DNA from: Mesorhizobium sp. Pch-S
GTDB lineage: Bacteria; Pseudomonadota; Alphaproteobacteria; Rhizobiales; Rhizobiaceae
NCBI RefSeq assembly: GCF_004136315.1
Contig: NZ_CP029562.1
Location: forward strand, 2,294,001 to 2,358,000
DNA: 64,000 nt
Reading direction: 5' to 3'
The notes beneath the pieces are model-generated. The model was given only the letters and a program-made list of their open reading frames with translations. It was not told the DNA's origin and did no database searches. Positions 40,890-49,481 of the stretch are shown one piece after another. A program made the position numbers and the translations under genes. The number at the start of each line of letters is the position of its first letter. The stretch's first letter is position 1.

Positions 40890-42044
40890 ATGGATAAACT
40901 GACTTTGGGAGCCGCCGTGCTGACGGCCGGGCTGCTGCAGGCAGCCCATGCCGGCGCGAGCGAGCTCAAGATCGGCCTGGCCGTCGCTATGACGGGCACC
41001 TATGCGCCCTACAGCGAAGCGGAAGGCGCGCGCTGCATGGCCGACAAGCTGAACAAGGCTGCGGGCACGAGCGACCCGAAGATTGAACTGATGATCGAGG
41101 ACAACCGCTCCGATCCGCAGCTCTCCGTTTCGCTTGGCCAGAAGTTCCTCGACGCCGGCGCCCAGGTCATCACCGGCGTTCCTTTCCCGGATGCGCTGAT
41201 CCCGACCGCCCAGATCGCGGAACCCTATGGGGCGACCGTCTTTTCCGCGCCCAACACCCAGCTCGAAATGCAGCAGGCCGGCCTCGACAATTTCATCGCC
41301 GGCGCCGTGCCCGACCCGATCAACGCCGCGGCGACTGCCAATGCATTGTACGGCAAGGGTGCGCGGACGGTGGCGCTGCTGGTTTCGCCCGATGCCGGTT
41401 CCTATTCGGAAAAACTGCCAGGATGGTTCGGCGAGGTGTTCGAACATCTCGGCGGCAAGGTCGTCTCCAAGCTCAACTACTCCTGGGGCACCACCGACTG
41501 GTCGCCGCAGATCGCCTCGATCAAGGCGCTGCCGCAGAAGCCGGACGCCATCCACATCTGCGCCGTGCTGCCGGATGTCGGCATCCTGATCCGGCAGCTG
41601 CGTGCCAACGGTTATGATGGCTGGGTCGCCGGTTGCGATGCCTTCGACGACAAATCGCTTGAGGGAACAGTCGGCGATGTCGCAGCGCTTGAGAAGGTGA
41701 TGTTCACCACCCATGGCGCCACCAGCATCGACGGGCCGATCGATCACTTCCTCGCCCAGTGCAAGGCTGACGGCTACAAGGTGAACGGCATCTTCGATGC
41801 GCTCGGCGCCGACATGGTGCAGGTGACCTATGGGGCCGCGAAGAAGGCAGGAACAACGGAAGCGGCACCGCTACGCGAAGCGATCCGCGCTCCCGGCGGG
41901 TATCCCGGCACCACGGCGCCGACGATCTCCTTCGCCGAAAAGAAGGGCTATCCTGTCAAGGCCGTCCCGGTCATGGGGTTCGCCAATGGCAAGCGCGTGC
42001 TGATCACCGATACGCCGCCGACCTACGTCCCGGCGCTCAAGTAA
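40890..42044 (+). CDS. LIV-type ABC periplasmic binding protein
   Basis: 384 residues with a short Sec signal (LTLGAAVLTAGLLQAAHAGAS, cut about residue 22). Type I periplasmic fold: ELKIGLAVAMTGTYAPYSEAEG at the mature N-terminus, DNRSDPQLSVSLGQKFLDAGAQVITG, and RQLRANGYDGWVAG. Homologues bind amino acids, amides or aromatic acids. Here the co-transcribed GS-like ligase suggests an amine, amino alcohol or amino acid derivative as ligand. Confidence 0.9.
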   Translation: MDKLTLGAAVLTAGLLQAAHAGASELKIGLAVAMTGTYAPYSEAEGARCMADKLNKAAGTSDPKIELMIEDNRSDPQLSVSLGQKFLDAGAQVITGVPFPDALIPTAQIAEPYGATVFSAPNTQLEMQQAGLDNFIAGAVPDPINAAATANALYGKGARTVALLVSPDAGSYSEKLPGWFGEVFEHLGGKVVSKLNYSWGTTDWSPQIASIKALPQKPDAIHICAVLPDVGILIRQLRANGYDGWVAGCDAFDDKSLEGTVGDVAALEKVMFTTHGATSIDGPIDHFLAQCKADGYKVNGIFDALGADMVQVTYGAAKKAGTTEAAPLREAIRAPGGYPGTTAPTISFAEKKGYPVKAVPVMGFANGKRVLITDTPPTYVPALK

Positions 42045-42096
42045 CGGATCGCCCGGCCATGACATCGCGCGACGCCCCGCAAACCCGGATGCCATC

Positions 42097-42801
42097 GTGC
42101 TGACGGTCGAGAAGCTATCGGTCCGCTATGGTGCGGTCGCGGCGGTGCGCGAGCTGTCGCTCGAGATCGGGCAGGGCGAACTCGTCGCCCTGCTCGGTCC
42201 GAACGGCGCCGGCAAAAGCTCGACGATCAATGCGCTGACCGGGCTGGTCACCCCGACGGCGGGACGAATCGTCTTCGACGGCAAGGACATTTCGCGCCTG
42301 CGCACCGAAGACCGGATCCGGGGCGGTCTTACGTCGACGCCGGAAGGCAGGCACATCTTCGCCAACCTCACCGTCGGCGAAAACCTGCGGCTCGGCGCGG
42401 CGACGCGCCGCGATCCGAAAGGCGTGCGCGCCGATATCGATCGTTTCCTGGCGCTGTTTCCCGTCCTCGGCGAACGCTACGCGCAGGCGGCCGGCACGCT
42501 TTCGGGCGGCGAACAGCAGATGCTCGCCATCTCGCGCTCGTTGATGTCGCGTCCGAAACTGCTGCTGCTCGACGAACCCTCGCTGGGGCTTGCGCCGCGC
42601 ATCGTCGCACAGATCTTCGATTTCATCGGGCAGTTGAAGGCCGAAGGGCTGACACTTCTGGTGGTCGAACAGAACGCCACGCAGGCCTTGCGCTTCGCCG
42701 ACCGCGTCTACGTCGTGAGTTCGGGCGCGCTGCGTTATGACGGGCCGCCGGCAAGACTTGCCGACGAGCACGGTCTGCTCAACCTCTATCTCGGCGGGTA
42801 G
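42097..42801 (+). CDS. LIV-type ABC ATPase, LivF-like
   Basis: 234 residues from GTG 42097; the ATG at 42089 is out of frame and ends at once. Walker A GPNGAGKSS, EGRHIFANLTVGENL, signature LSGGEQQMLAI, Walker B LLLLDEPSLGLAP and VVEQNATQAL are the LivF hallmarks. Three bases separate it from the permease gene. Confidence 0.92.
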   Translation: MLTVEKLSVRYGAVAAVRELSLEIGQGELVALLGPNGAGKSSTINALTGLVTPTAGRIVFDGKDISRLRTEDRIRGGLTSTPEGRHIFANLTVGENLRLGAATRRDPKGVRADIDRFLALFPVLGERYAQAAGTLSGGEQQMLAISRSLMSRPKLLLLDEPSLGLAPRIVAQIFDFIGQLKAEGLTLLVVEQNATQALRFADRVYVVSSGALRYDGPPARLADEHGLLNLYLGG

Positions 42802-42804
42802 GCC

Positions 42805-43704
42805 ATGGATTACGCCCTGCAACAGCTTCTGAACGCGCTGGCCTTCGGTGCGGAATATTCCCTGGTGGCGCTCGGCCTCGCCGTCGTCTTTTCGATCATG
42901 GGCCTCGTCAACTTCGCCCATGGCGAGATCATCGGGGTGTCGGCCTACAGCGTGTTCCTGGCGGCGGCGCTTGGCCTGACCTCGCCAATCGTCGCGGTGC
43001 TGCTGGCGGTGACTGCTGCCGCACTTGCCGCCGTGGCATTCGAACGCGTGGCCTTCCGTCCTGTGCGCTATGCACCGACGACCACCGGCCTGCTGACGGC
43101 TTTCGGCGTCTCGATCGTGGTGCAGAACCTGTTCATGCTGCTGATCTCGCCGAAGCCGCAATCGGTCTCGATCCTCAACGGCCTCAACCAGATGTGGTTT
43201 TTCGGGCCGTTCGCGGTGTCGTCGCTGCAGGTCATGGAACTGGTCGTCTCTGGCCTCACCATCCTTGCGCTGGTGCTCTTCCTCAACAAGTCGACCCTCG
43301 GCCTCGCCATTCGCGCGGCGTCACGCGACTTCGCCACGGTCCGGTTGATGGGCATCCGCGCCAACCGCGTGATCGCGACGGCCTTTGCTATTTCGGGCGC
43401 GCTCGCCGGCATCGCCGCCGTGTTCATCCTGGCGCGGCGCGGCTCGGTCTCGCCGGATCTCGGTTTCGGCCTCGTGCTCAAGGCCTTCGTGGCCTGCGTC
43501 ATCGGTGGCTTCGGCTCACTGGCAGGCGCTGCCGCAGGCGGTATGCTGCTCGGCTTCATCGAGGTTGGCCTGCTGGTGGCACTGCCGCAGGAGTATGGAG
43601 GCTTCAAGGACGCGCTCACCTACGTCATCATCGTCACGCTTCTCGTCTACCGGCCCGAGGGCCTGCTTGGACAGCGGGTCGAACTGGGCGACAAGGAGAT
43701 CTGA
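42805..43704 (+). CDS. LIV-type ABC permease, LivH-like
   Basis: 299 residues, about eight membrane helices. Typical segments: LNALAFGAEYSLVALGLAVVF, MGLVNFAHGEI, and GLAIRAASRDFATVRLMGIRANRVI, the LivH cytoplasmic loop. It pairs with the following LivM-like subunit. Confidence 0.92.
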   Translation: MDYALQQLLNALAFGAEYSLVALGLAVVFSIMGLVNFAHGEIIGVSAYSVFLAAALGLTSPIVAVLLAVTAAALAAVAFERVAFRPVRYAPTTTGLLTAFGVSIVVQNLFMLLISPKPQSVSILNGLNQMWFFGPFAVSSLQVMELVVSGLTILALVLFLNKSTLGLAIRAASRDFATVRLMGIRANRVIATAFAISGALAGIAAVFILARRGSVSPDLGFGLVLKAFVACVIGGFGSLAGAAAGGMLLGFIEVGLLVALPQEYGGFKDALTYVIIVTLLVYRPEGLLGQRVELGDKEI

Positions 43705-43705
43705 C

Positions 43706-44797
43706 GTGAGCGAAAGCGCAGAGATCATCGCCGCCCGCCCATCAGGTGCCGCGACGCGCGCGGGCAACGGCAGGCTCGGCCGCTCATTGGCCGGTGGGCT
43801 CGTCACCGCGCTGCCGGTCATCGTGATCGGCCTCGCCATCCTCGCCTTCGCCCCAGCTTACTACACACATCTGGCGCTGGCGGCCTTCGTCAACCTGATC
43901 GTCGTCGTCGGCCTGCAGGTGTTCATGGGCAACAGCAACATCGCCAATCTCGGCCACAGTGCCTTCGTCGGCATCGGCGCCTACGGCGTGGCGGTGCTGT
44001 CGACGCCGCTGGCGATGAAGCAACTGTCCATCCCCAACGCACCGTTCGGGCTTGCCTTCGTCGAACTCAATCCATTCGTTGCCGCGCTGCTGGCCTTGTG
44101 TGTCGTCGCTATCATCGCCGCCGTCAGCGGCAAGATCATAAGCCGGCTCTCGGGCGTTGCTGCCACCATCGTCAGCCTGGCGCTGCTCATCATCGTGCAT
44201 TCGGTGTTCCTGAACTGGACAGACCTGTTCAAGGGCAACCAGGCTTTCTTCGGCATCCCGAAGGTGATCAACCTGCCGGCGATGCTGGTCGCCTCAGTGG
44301 CCGTGATCGTCATCGCGCGGCTTTTCAAGGACAGCCGCTGGGGTTTGCAGCTTCGCGCCAGCGCCCAGAGCCCGCAGGCGGCTGCGGCTTTCGGCATCGA
44401 CGCCAGGCGCCTGCGGTTGATGGCCTGGGTGCTCTCCGCGCTGATCTGCGGGCTGGCCGGCGTGCTCTTTGCCTATTTCGCCGGCACGATCAGCCCGAAG
44501 CTGTTCTACTTCCAGCAGATCTTCATGACGCTCGCCATGCTGATCCTTGGCGGCATGGCGACGGTGACGGGTGCCGTCACCGGCGTGATCGTGCTCTCGG
44601 TCGGGCTCGAATTCATCCGCAGCATCGAATCCGGCGTGACGATCGCCGGCATCCAGCTGCCGCAGCTGCTCGGCCTGTCCGGCGTGGCGCTCGGGGTCGT
44701 CATCGTGCTGTGCATGGCTTTCCGGCCAGGCGGCATCAGCGGACGGCTTGAACTCGATGAGCAGCTTTCCAGGCTTTTGCGACGCAACGCCCGCTAG
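43706..44797 (+). CDS. LIV-type ABC permease, LivM-like
   Basis: 363 residues from GTG 43706, one base after the previous stop and behind AAGGAGAT. It starts with about 35 hydrophilic residues, then eight to ten helices. NLGHSAFVGIGAYG and GLQLRASAQSPQAAAAFGIDARRLRLMAW are LivM signatures. The C-terminus is cytoplasmic (DEQLSRLLRRNAR). It ends 34 bp before the ligase gene, with no sign of a separate promoter. Confidence 0.9.
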   Translation: MSESAEIIAARPSGAATRAGNGRLGRSLAGGLVTALPVIVIGLAILAFAPAYYTHLALAAFVNLIVVVGLQVFMGNSNIANLGHSAFVGIGAYGVAVLSTPLAMKQLSIPNAPFGLAFVELNPFVAALLALCVVAIIAAVSGKIISRLSGVAATIVSLALLIIVHSVFLNWTDLFKGNQAFFGIPKVINLPAMLVASVAVIVIARLFKDSRWGLQLRASAQSPQAAAAFGIDARRLRLMAWVLSALICGLAGVLFAYFAGTISPKLFYFQQIFMTLAMLILGGMATVTGAVTGVIVLSVGLEFIRSIESGVTIAGIQLPQLLGLSGVALGVVIVLCMAFRPGGISGRLELDEQLSRLLRRNAR

Positions 44798-44831
44798 GCG
44801 GCGCTGAATTTTTCTCAGGGTGGAGGACAAA

Positions 44832-46226
44832 GTGGAGTTTCAGGACAAGGTCACCGAGTACGGGCCGAAGCTGGAGGCATTGCAGCAGAAGCTGGCATTG
44901 GACGGTGTCGAATTCATTCAGGTGCATACGGTCGACACGTCGGGCGCGTTCCGCTCGAAGATCACCCCGCTCAAACTCTCCACCTACGGCGAAGCGATCA
45001 ACGCCATTCTCTATTGCGTCGCGCATGGCGACGGCCAGCCGATGGGGGATGTCGCCTTCGCTTCGCCGACCGCGAATGAAGAAAACGGCTTTCCCAACAT
45101 CAAGGGCATCATCGATCCGACCACCGTCGTCCAGCACGGCTGGAAGCCGGAATATGCCTCGGCGATCACCTTTTCCTACATGCTCGATGGTTCGCCCTGC
45201 CCCTACGATCCGCGCGGCGTTCTCGCCCGTGTGGAGCAGCGGGCGGCGGCACTCGGCTACGAGCCGCGCTTCGCGCTCGAATACGAGTTCGGCATCTTCC
45301 ATGCCGATCACGACCTGATGCGCGCCGGCCGTTACCGCGAGCTGAAGCCGTGGGGCCACTCGCTGACCAACTACGATCTGGTGCGCAGCGGCGAATACCA
45401 GGACTTCGCCGCCGAACTGATCCGGCGCATGAAGAGCATCGGCATCGGCATTGCCTCGCTGGTCACCGAATATGGCTTCGGCATGTATGAATATGCGCTG
45501 ACGCCGAAGACGGCGCTGCAGGCGGCAGACGATGCGATGCGGGCCAAGCTGCACCTGCGCGAGCTCTGCGCCGAGCGCGGGCTGGTCGCCACCTTCATGA
45601 CCCGCTTCCAGCCGCCCGGCAAGGAAAGTGCCTGCGGCGCGCATCACCACGTCAGCCTGTGGAAGGACGACAAGCCGGCCTTCGCCGCCGGACCCAACAA
45701 ACTGACGCCAGTAGCCGAAAAATTCCTGGCCGGTGTGCTCAACCGCATGCAGGAAACCCATCTCCTGTTCCGGCCGACGGTCAACTCATACCGCCGTTTC
45801 GACCGCGGAGCCTGGTCGCCGGAAGACGTTGCCTGGGGTTTCGAAAACCGGACGGCGCCGATCCGCGCCATCACGACACCCAATGATGGCGCCTGCCGGT
45901 TCGAACACCGGGCGCCGGGTGCCGACATCAATCCTTATCTTTCGATCGCCGCCATCCTCGCAGCCGGTTGCGAAGGCATCGAGAAGGACCTGCCTCTGGA
46001 AGCGCCGGTGGGCGGCGACCTTGCCACGCTGGACAAGCCCAAGCTGCCGCGGACACTGAACGCTTCGATCGAAGCCTTCGCGAGTTCCGACTTCTGCGCC
46101 GAGGCTTTCGGCGAAGCCTTCCGCGACAATTACGCGGAAAGCCGCCGCGCCGAGCAGGCCGCCTTCGAGGCCTGGCAGGCATCGCACATCACCGATTTCG
46201 AATGGCAGCGCTACTTCATCAACTGA
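44832..46226 (+). CDS. diverged glutamine-synthetase-like ligase of the transporter operon
   Basis: 464 residues from GTG 44832, set by GGTGGAGGAC. GS features: LEYEFGIFHADH, the segment TEYGFGMYEYAL where ordinary members have GxGQFE(I/F)N, SACGAHHHVSLW for ATP/metal binding, NSYRRFDRG, WGFENRTAPIRA and RFEHRAPGADINPYL. Catalytic Glu, His and Arg positions seem kept while the substrate side is altered. It probably forms a gamma-glutamyl amide from glutamate and the imported compound, as PuuA and IpuC do. Last gene of the six-gene operon. Confidence 0.85.
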   Translation: MEFQDKVTEYGPKLEALQQKLALDGVEFIQVHTVDTSGAFRSKITPLKLSTYGEAINAILYCVAHGDGQPMGDVAFASPTANEENGFPNIKGIIDPTTVVQHGWKPEYASAITFSYMLDGSPCPYDPRGVLARVEQRAAALGYEPRFALEYEFGIFHADHDLMRAGRYRELKPWGHSLTNYDLVRSGEYQDFAAELIRRMKSIGIGIASLVTEYGFGMYEYALTPKTALQAADDAMRAKLHLRELCAERGLVATFMTRFQPPGKESACGAHHHVSLWKDDKPAFAAGPNKLTPVAEKFLAGVLNRMQETHLLFRPTVNSYRRFDRGAWSPEDVAWGFENRTAPIRAITTPNDGACRFEHRAPGADINPYLSIAAILAAGCEGIEKDLPLEAPVGGDLATLDKPKLPRTLNASIEAFASSDFCAEAFGEAFRDNYAESRRAEQAAFEAWQASHITDFEWQRYFIN

Positions 46227-46230
46227 TCCT

Positions 46231-46330
46231 GGAGCGGTTCCGTTTTTCACGGAAATACGGAACCGCTCTAGGTTTTGTTTTCGTCGCATTCTTGTAACGC
46301 CAAGTGATTCCACTTGGCTGAAAAATGCTC
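46231..46330. repeat. mosaic repeat blocks A and C (reverse order)
   Basis: GGAGCGGTTCCG/CGGAACCGCTC (block A variant) followed by GTTTTGTTTTCGTCGCATTC, CTTGTAACGCCAAGTG and CACTTGGCTGAAAAATGCTC (block C). It is the mirror image of 35910-36003. It lies just after the ligase stop. Confidence 0.75.
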
Positions 46331-46633
46331 CGCTGCGCGGACGCCGGATGACGGCGTCCGTCTCTGCCCGCCGATCGTCCGGTGTTGACATCGTGCGATC
46401 CGGCATCAACATGGTTGCGGCTGTTCCGCTTCGTTTTCCAATGTCGATGCACTTCGAAACCACAGTCGACGGCTCCCGCCGAACTTCCCTGCAGCTTTTC
46501 GATATTCGTGAAAATCGCGAAACTGTTTGCGAGAAAGCGGCCCGATTGGCCCCTTGCGCCAGGCAAATGAGCGGAAGTACTTCAAGATAACTTGAGCGGG
46601 CGAGTGCGCCTCATGTCTGCTTGTCGGTCACTC
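46331..46633. other. gap before purine permease leader
   Basis: About 300 bp without a credible gene; codon-position GC is flat and short frames lack ribosome-binding sites. One dyad, TCAAG-ATAA-CTTGA (46582-46595), lies 38 bp before the structured leader and may mark the promoter or an operator. No confident -35/-10 pair was found. Confidence 0.5.
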
Positions 46634-46687
46634 CTGACGGAGAGATCGTCATCATGCGCCGGCAAACCGGTGCATCCAGACTGTCAG
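46634..46687 (+). ncRNA. structured leader, candidate purine (xanthine-type) riboswitch
   Basis: CTGAC (46634-46638) pairs with GTCAG (46683-46687). Inside it an asymmetric internal loop (GGAGAGATCGTCATC on the 5' side, CCAGACT on the 3' side) leads to a closed 9 bp hairpin ATGCGCCGG-CAAA-CCGGTGCAT (46654-46675). A short closing stem, a large sequence-rich internal loop and a plain apical stem 117 nt upstream of an NCS2 purine permease fit the layout of NMT1-type xanthine riboswitches. I could not compare the loop bases with the consensus, so the class is a guess. Confidence 0.5.
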
Positions 46688-46803
46688 CGCCCAACGAAGG
46701 TCAAGACCGCGTTCCGTGCCATGCACAGCGCGGCATCGTGTTGCGGACGGCAAGGGGGCCGTGCGCGGGCGGTGAGGAGGAAACGGGCAGCGGAGGAAAA
46801 GCT

Positions 46804-48093
46804 ATGCTCGAGAAGTATTTCGAACTGAAGGAACTGGGGACGTCGGTGCGGATCGAAGTGATCGCCGGCCTCACCACCTTCCTGACCATGTCCTACATCA
46901 TCTTCGTCAACCCGGAGATCCTTTCGACGACGGGCATGGACAAGAGCTCCGTGTTCGTTGCCACCTGTCTGGCAGCAGCACTCGGCTCGCTGATCATGGC
47001 GCTGGTGGCCAAATGGCCGATCGGCATGGCGCCGGGCATGGGCCTCAACGCCTTCTTCGCCTTCGGCGTCGTCGGCGCCATGGGCTTCACCTGGCAGCAG
47101 GCACTGGGCGCCGTCTTCATCTCGGGCGTCATCTTCCTGATCCTGACCGTGACCGGCATCCGCAGCTGGCTGATCGCAGGCATTCCACATTCGATGCGCA
47201 GCGCCATCGCTGCCGGTATCGGCATGTTCCTGGCCATCATCGCCCTGAAAAGCTCCGGCATCGTCATCGCCAGTGAAGCGACTTTCGTCACGCTTGGCCA
47301 TCTGACCACGACCGGCCCGCTGCTCGCCATTCTCGGCTTCTTCATCATCGCGTCGCTGGACGGCCTCAAGGTGCCCGGCGCCATCCTGATCGGCATCCTG
47401 GCCATTACCATCCTGTCCTGGATCCTCGGCGTCAGCCAGTTCCAGGGCATTGTCTCGATGCCGCCGTCGATCGCGCCGACCTTCCTGCAGCTCGACATCG
47501 TCGGCGCCATGCACACCGGCCTCGTCCACGTCATCCTGGTGTTCGTGCTGGTCGAAGTGTTCGACGCCACCGGCACGTTGATCGGCGTGGCCAAGCGCGC
47601 GCGCCTGATCGAGGAAGGCAAGCCGAACCGCCTCGGCCGCGCCCTGCTGGCGGACAGCAGCGCGATCGTTGCCGGCTCGCTGCTCGGCACCTCTTCGACC
47701 ACCGCCTATGTGGAAAGCGCTTCCGGCGTGCAGGCCGGCGGCCGCAGCGGCCTGACCGCCCTGGTCATCGCCGTGCTGTTCCTGGCTGCACTCTTCATCT
47801 CGCCGCTTGCCGCCTCGGTTCCGGTCTATGCGACCGCTCCGGCGCTACTCTATGTCGCCTGCCTGATGATGCGCGAACTGATCGAAGTCGACTGGACCGA
47901 GATCACCGAAGCAGCACCGGCCGCGCTGACCGCGCTGATGATGCCGTTCACCTATTCGATCGCCAACGGTCTCGCCTTCGGCTTCATCAGCTATGCCGTG
48001 CTGAAGACGGCCACCGGCCGGTTCCGCGAGGTGCATCTGGCGACCTGGCTGGTGGCGATCCTGTTCGTCATTCGCTTCGCCTTCGTCGAATAG
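46804..48093 (+). CDS. NCS2-family purine permease (guanine/hypoxanthine/xanthine, AzgA-like)
   Basis: 429 residues from ATG 46804 behind GCGGAGGAAAA; the frame is open further upstream but only through the leader. About 12-14 membrane helices. AzgA signatures: AGLTTFLTMSYIIFVNPEIL at the start, GMAPGMGLNAFFAF, and AGSLLGTSSTTAYVESASGVQAGGRSG, which hold the substrate and proton sites. It is a proton symporter for oxidised purines or hypoxanthine/guanine in the inner membrane. It stands alone, with a strong terminator downstream. Confidence 0.93.
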   Translation: MLEKYFELKELGTSVRIEVIAGLTTFLTMSYIIFVNPEILSTTGMDKSSVFVATCLAAALGSLIMALVAKWPIGMAPGMGLNAFFAFGVVGAMGFTWQQALGAVFISGVIFLILTVTGIRSWLIAGIPHSMRSAIAAGIGMFLAIIALKSSGIVIASEATFVTLGHLTTTGPLLAILGFFIIASLDGLKVPGAILIGILAITILSWILGVSQFQGIVSMPPSIAPTFLQLDIVGAMHTGLVHVILVFVLVEVFDATGTLIGVAKRARLIEEGKPNRLGRALLADSSAIVAGSLLGTSSTTAYVESASGVQAGGRSGLTALVIAVLFLAALFISPLAASVPVYATAPALLYVACLMMRELIEVDWTEITEAAPAALTALMMPFTYSIANGLAFGFISYAVLKTATGRFREVHLATWLVAILFVIRFAFVE

Positions 48094-48210
48094 AGCATGA
48101 TCCCGAACCGAAGGTCAGCGAAGCAAAAAGTTGCAGACTTTTCGGACAGATCATGCGGCAAAATAAATCCTGGAGCGTTTCCGCGTTTCCGAAAAATCGG
48201 AAACGCTCCA
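48093..48210. repeat. mosaic repeat blocks D and A
   Basis: AGAGCATGATCCCGAA ... AAAGTTGCAGACTTTTCGG ... GATCATGC (block D, with a 15 bp insert relative to 16488) followed by GGAGCGTTTCCG ... CGGAAACGCTCC (block A). It overlaps the permease stop codon. Confidence 0.75.
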
Positions 48211-48231
48211 GCCCGACAGAGGTTGAAAAAA

Positions 48232-48264
48232 GCCGCGGCGGATTCGCATCCGCCGCGGCTTTTT
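48232..48264. terminator. strong bidirectional Rho-independent terminator
   Basis: GCCGCGGCGGAT (48232-48243) and its complement (48248-48259) enclose TCGC, with a run of A before and TTTTT after. It can stop the purine-permease transcript from the left and atpB from the right. Confidence 0.88.
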
Positions 48265-48436
48265 CGTTGACCCGCCTAGCGTAGGCGTACAAGCGCATCG
48301 AGGGGGCGTCTGGAAGCGTTTGAAGCAGAATTGTCACGTTGCAGGAAGAGCGCCGGCGTTGCGGCCAGCGCCTTCCAGCACAAGCAGGCCGATCAAGCCG
48401 CCGCATGCCCGTTCCGCCACGCAGCGCGCGATATGC
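48265..48436. other. gap downstream of the orphan atpB
   Basis: No atpE or other ATP synthase gene follows the atpB stop; the 172 bp up to the terminator hold no reading frame with coding character. With the repeat and terminator, the gene-free stretch is 343 bp. Confidence 0.6.
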
Positions 48437-49186
48437 TCAGTGTTCAGGATGCAACGCGTCGGCCAGATACATGCAGGTCAGCATGGTGAAGATATAGGCC
48501 TGGATGAGCGACATCAGCAGTTCGAGCGCCGTCAGCGCAACCGTCATGAACAAGGGCAGGATGGCGGCGGCGATGCCGACCGCGCCGAGGCTTGCCAGGC
48601 TGACGACGAAACCGGCGAAGACCTTCAGCGTGATGTGGCCGGCGAGCATGACCGCGAACAGGCGGACCGAATGGCTGACCGGCCGCGACAGATAGGAGAC
48701 GATTTCGATCGGCACGATGAGTGGTGCCAGCATCAGCGGAACGCCCTTCGGCAGGAACAGCCGGAAGAAGCGCAGGCCATGCGCCCATAGCCCGTAGAAT
48801 GTCACCGTCAGGAACACCAGCATCGCAAGCGCGAAGGTGACGATGATGTGGCTGGTGACCGTGAAGGCAAAGGGCAGCATGCCGAGAAGATTGGCCATCA
48901 GCACGAACATGAACAGTGAGAACACCAGCGGGAAGAACCGCATGCCCGCCTCGCCGGCATTGTCGCGCAGGGTCTTGGCCACGAACTCGTAGAGCAGCTC
49001 GGCGCTCGACTGGATGCGCGACGGCACAAGCTCACGCCGCAGCGTGGCGCCAAACAGGAACAGGCCGCCCAGAACCGTGGCGGCGACCATGTAGGCGGCG
49101 GAATTGGTGAAGGCGATCTCCTGCCCGGCGATCTCGCCGAAAGTCACGATCGGCTTGATCTCGAACTGCTTTAGCGGACTGGCCAC
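48437..49186 (-). CDS. atpB: F0F1 ATP synthase subunit a, isolated paralogue
   Basis: 249 residues from GTG 49186 behind AGAGGAGG. Helices and motifs of subunit a: [46 protein letters not shown] with the proton-channel Arg, and the C-terminal [23 protein letters not shown]. The usual alphaproteobacterial RLFANMLAGH reads [10 protein letters not shown] here. Normally atpB is followed by atpE and two atpF genes; here it is alone, so it may be a second copy, a remnant of a moved operon, or a stator exchange part. Function as the sole subunit a cannot be excluded. Confidence 0.88.
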   Translation of the reverse strand: MASPLKQFEIKPIVTFGEIAGQEIAFTNSAAYMVAATVLGGLFLFGATLRRELVPSRIQSSAELLYEFVAKTLRDNAGEAGMRFFPLVFSLFMFVLMANLLGMLPFAFTVTSHIIVTFALAMLVFLTVTFYGLWAHGLRFFRLFLPKGVPLMLAPLIVPIEIVSYLSRPVSHSVRLFAVMLAGHITLKVFAGFVVSLASLGAVGIAAAILPLFMTVALTALELLMSLIQAYIFTMLTCMYLADALHPEH

Positions 49187-49481
49187 CCCGGCCTCCTCTT
49201 GCTGTTGGCGAAAACGGTTGGCGAGAAGGCATCACGCAAGCGGAGGCGCGGCAGCGCGCTGCATGCAATCGCCCGAAAAAGGAAGAAGGTGGCGTTGGCC
49301 GACGACAGGGAGATCAGGTTTGGACAAGACGCCATCGCTCGGGTTCCCGAAACAATGGGGCCGTCCCCGATACGAATCCGAAGGCGCGGGTCGTCCAGCG
49401 CATGAGCCTGATAGCTTCCGCCGACGGTGATGGCCACCCTGCGCGATGACCCAGATTGTCGCACCGGGCTGCCGGCGACCC
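49187..49481. other. gap upstream of orphan atpB
   Basis: 295 bp between the atpB start and the stop of the histidine kinase gene. Short frames exist on both strands but none has a convincing ribosome-binding site or recognisable product. No atpI-like gene, which usually precedes atpB, is present. Confidence 0.55.

Noticed and set aside
39927..41747. A 606-codon minus-strand frame
   Set aside because: Antisense to two well-defined ABC genes and the palindromic promoter.
49171..49464. A 97-codon minus-strand frame before atpB as a possible atpI
   Set aside because: No membrane helices and no resemblance to AtpI; it overlaps the atpB start in another frame.
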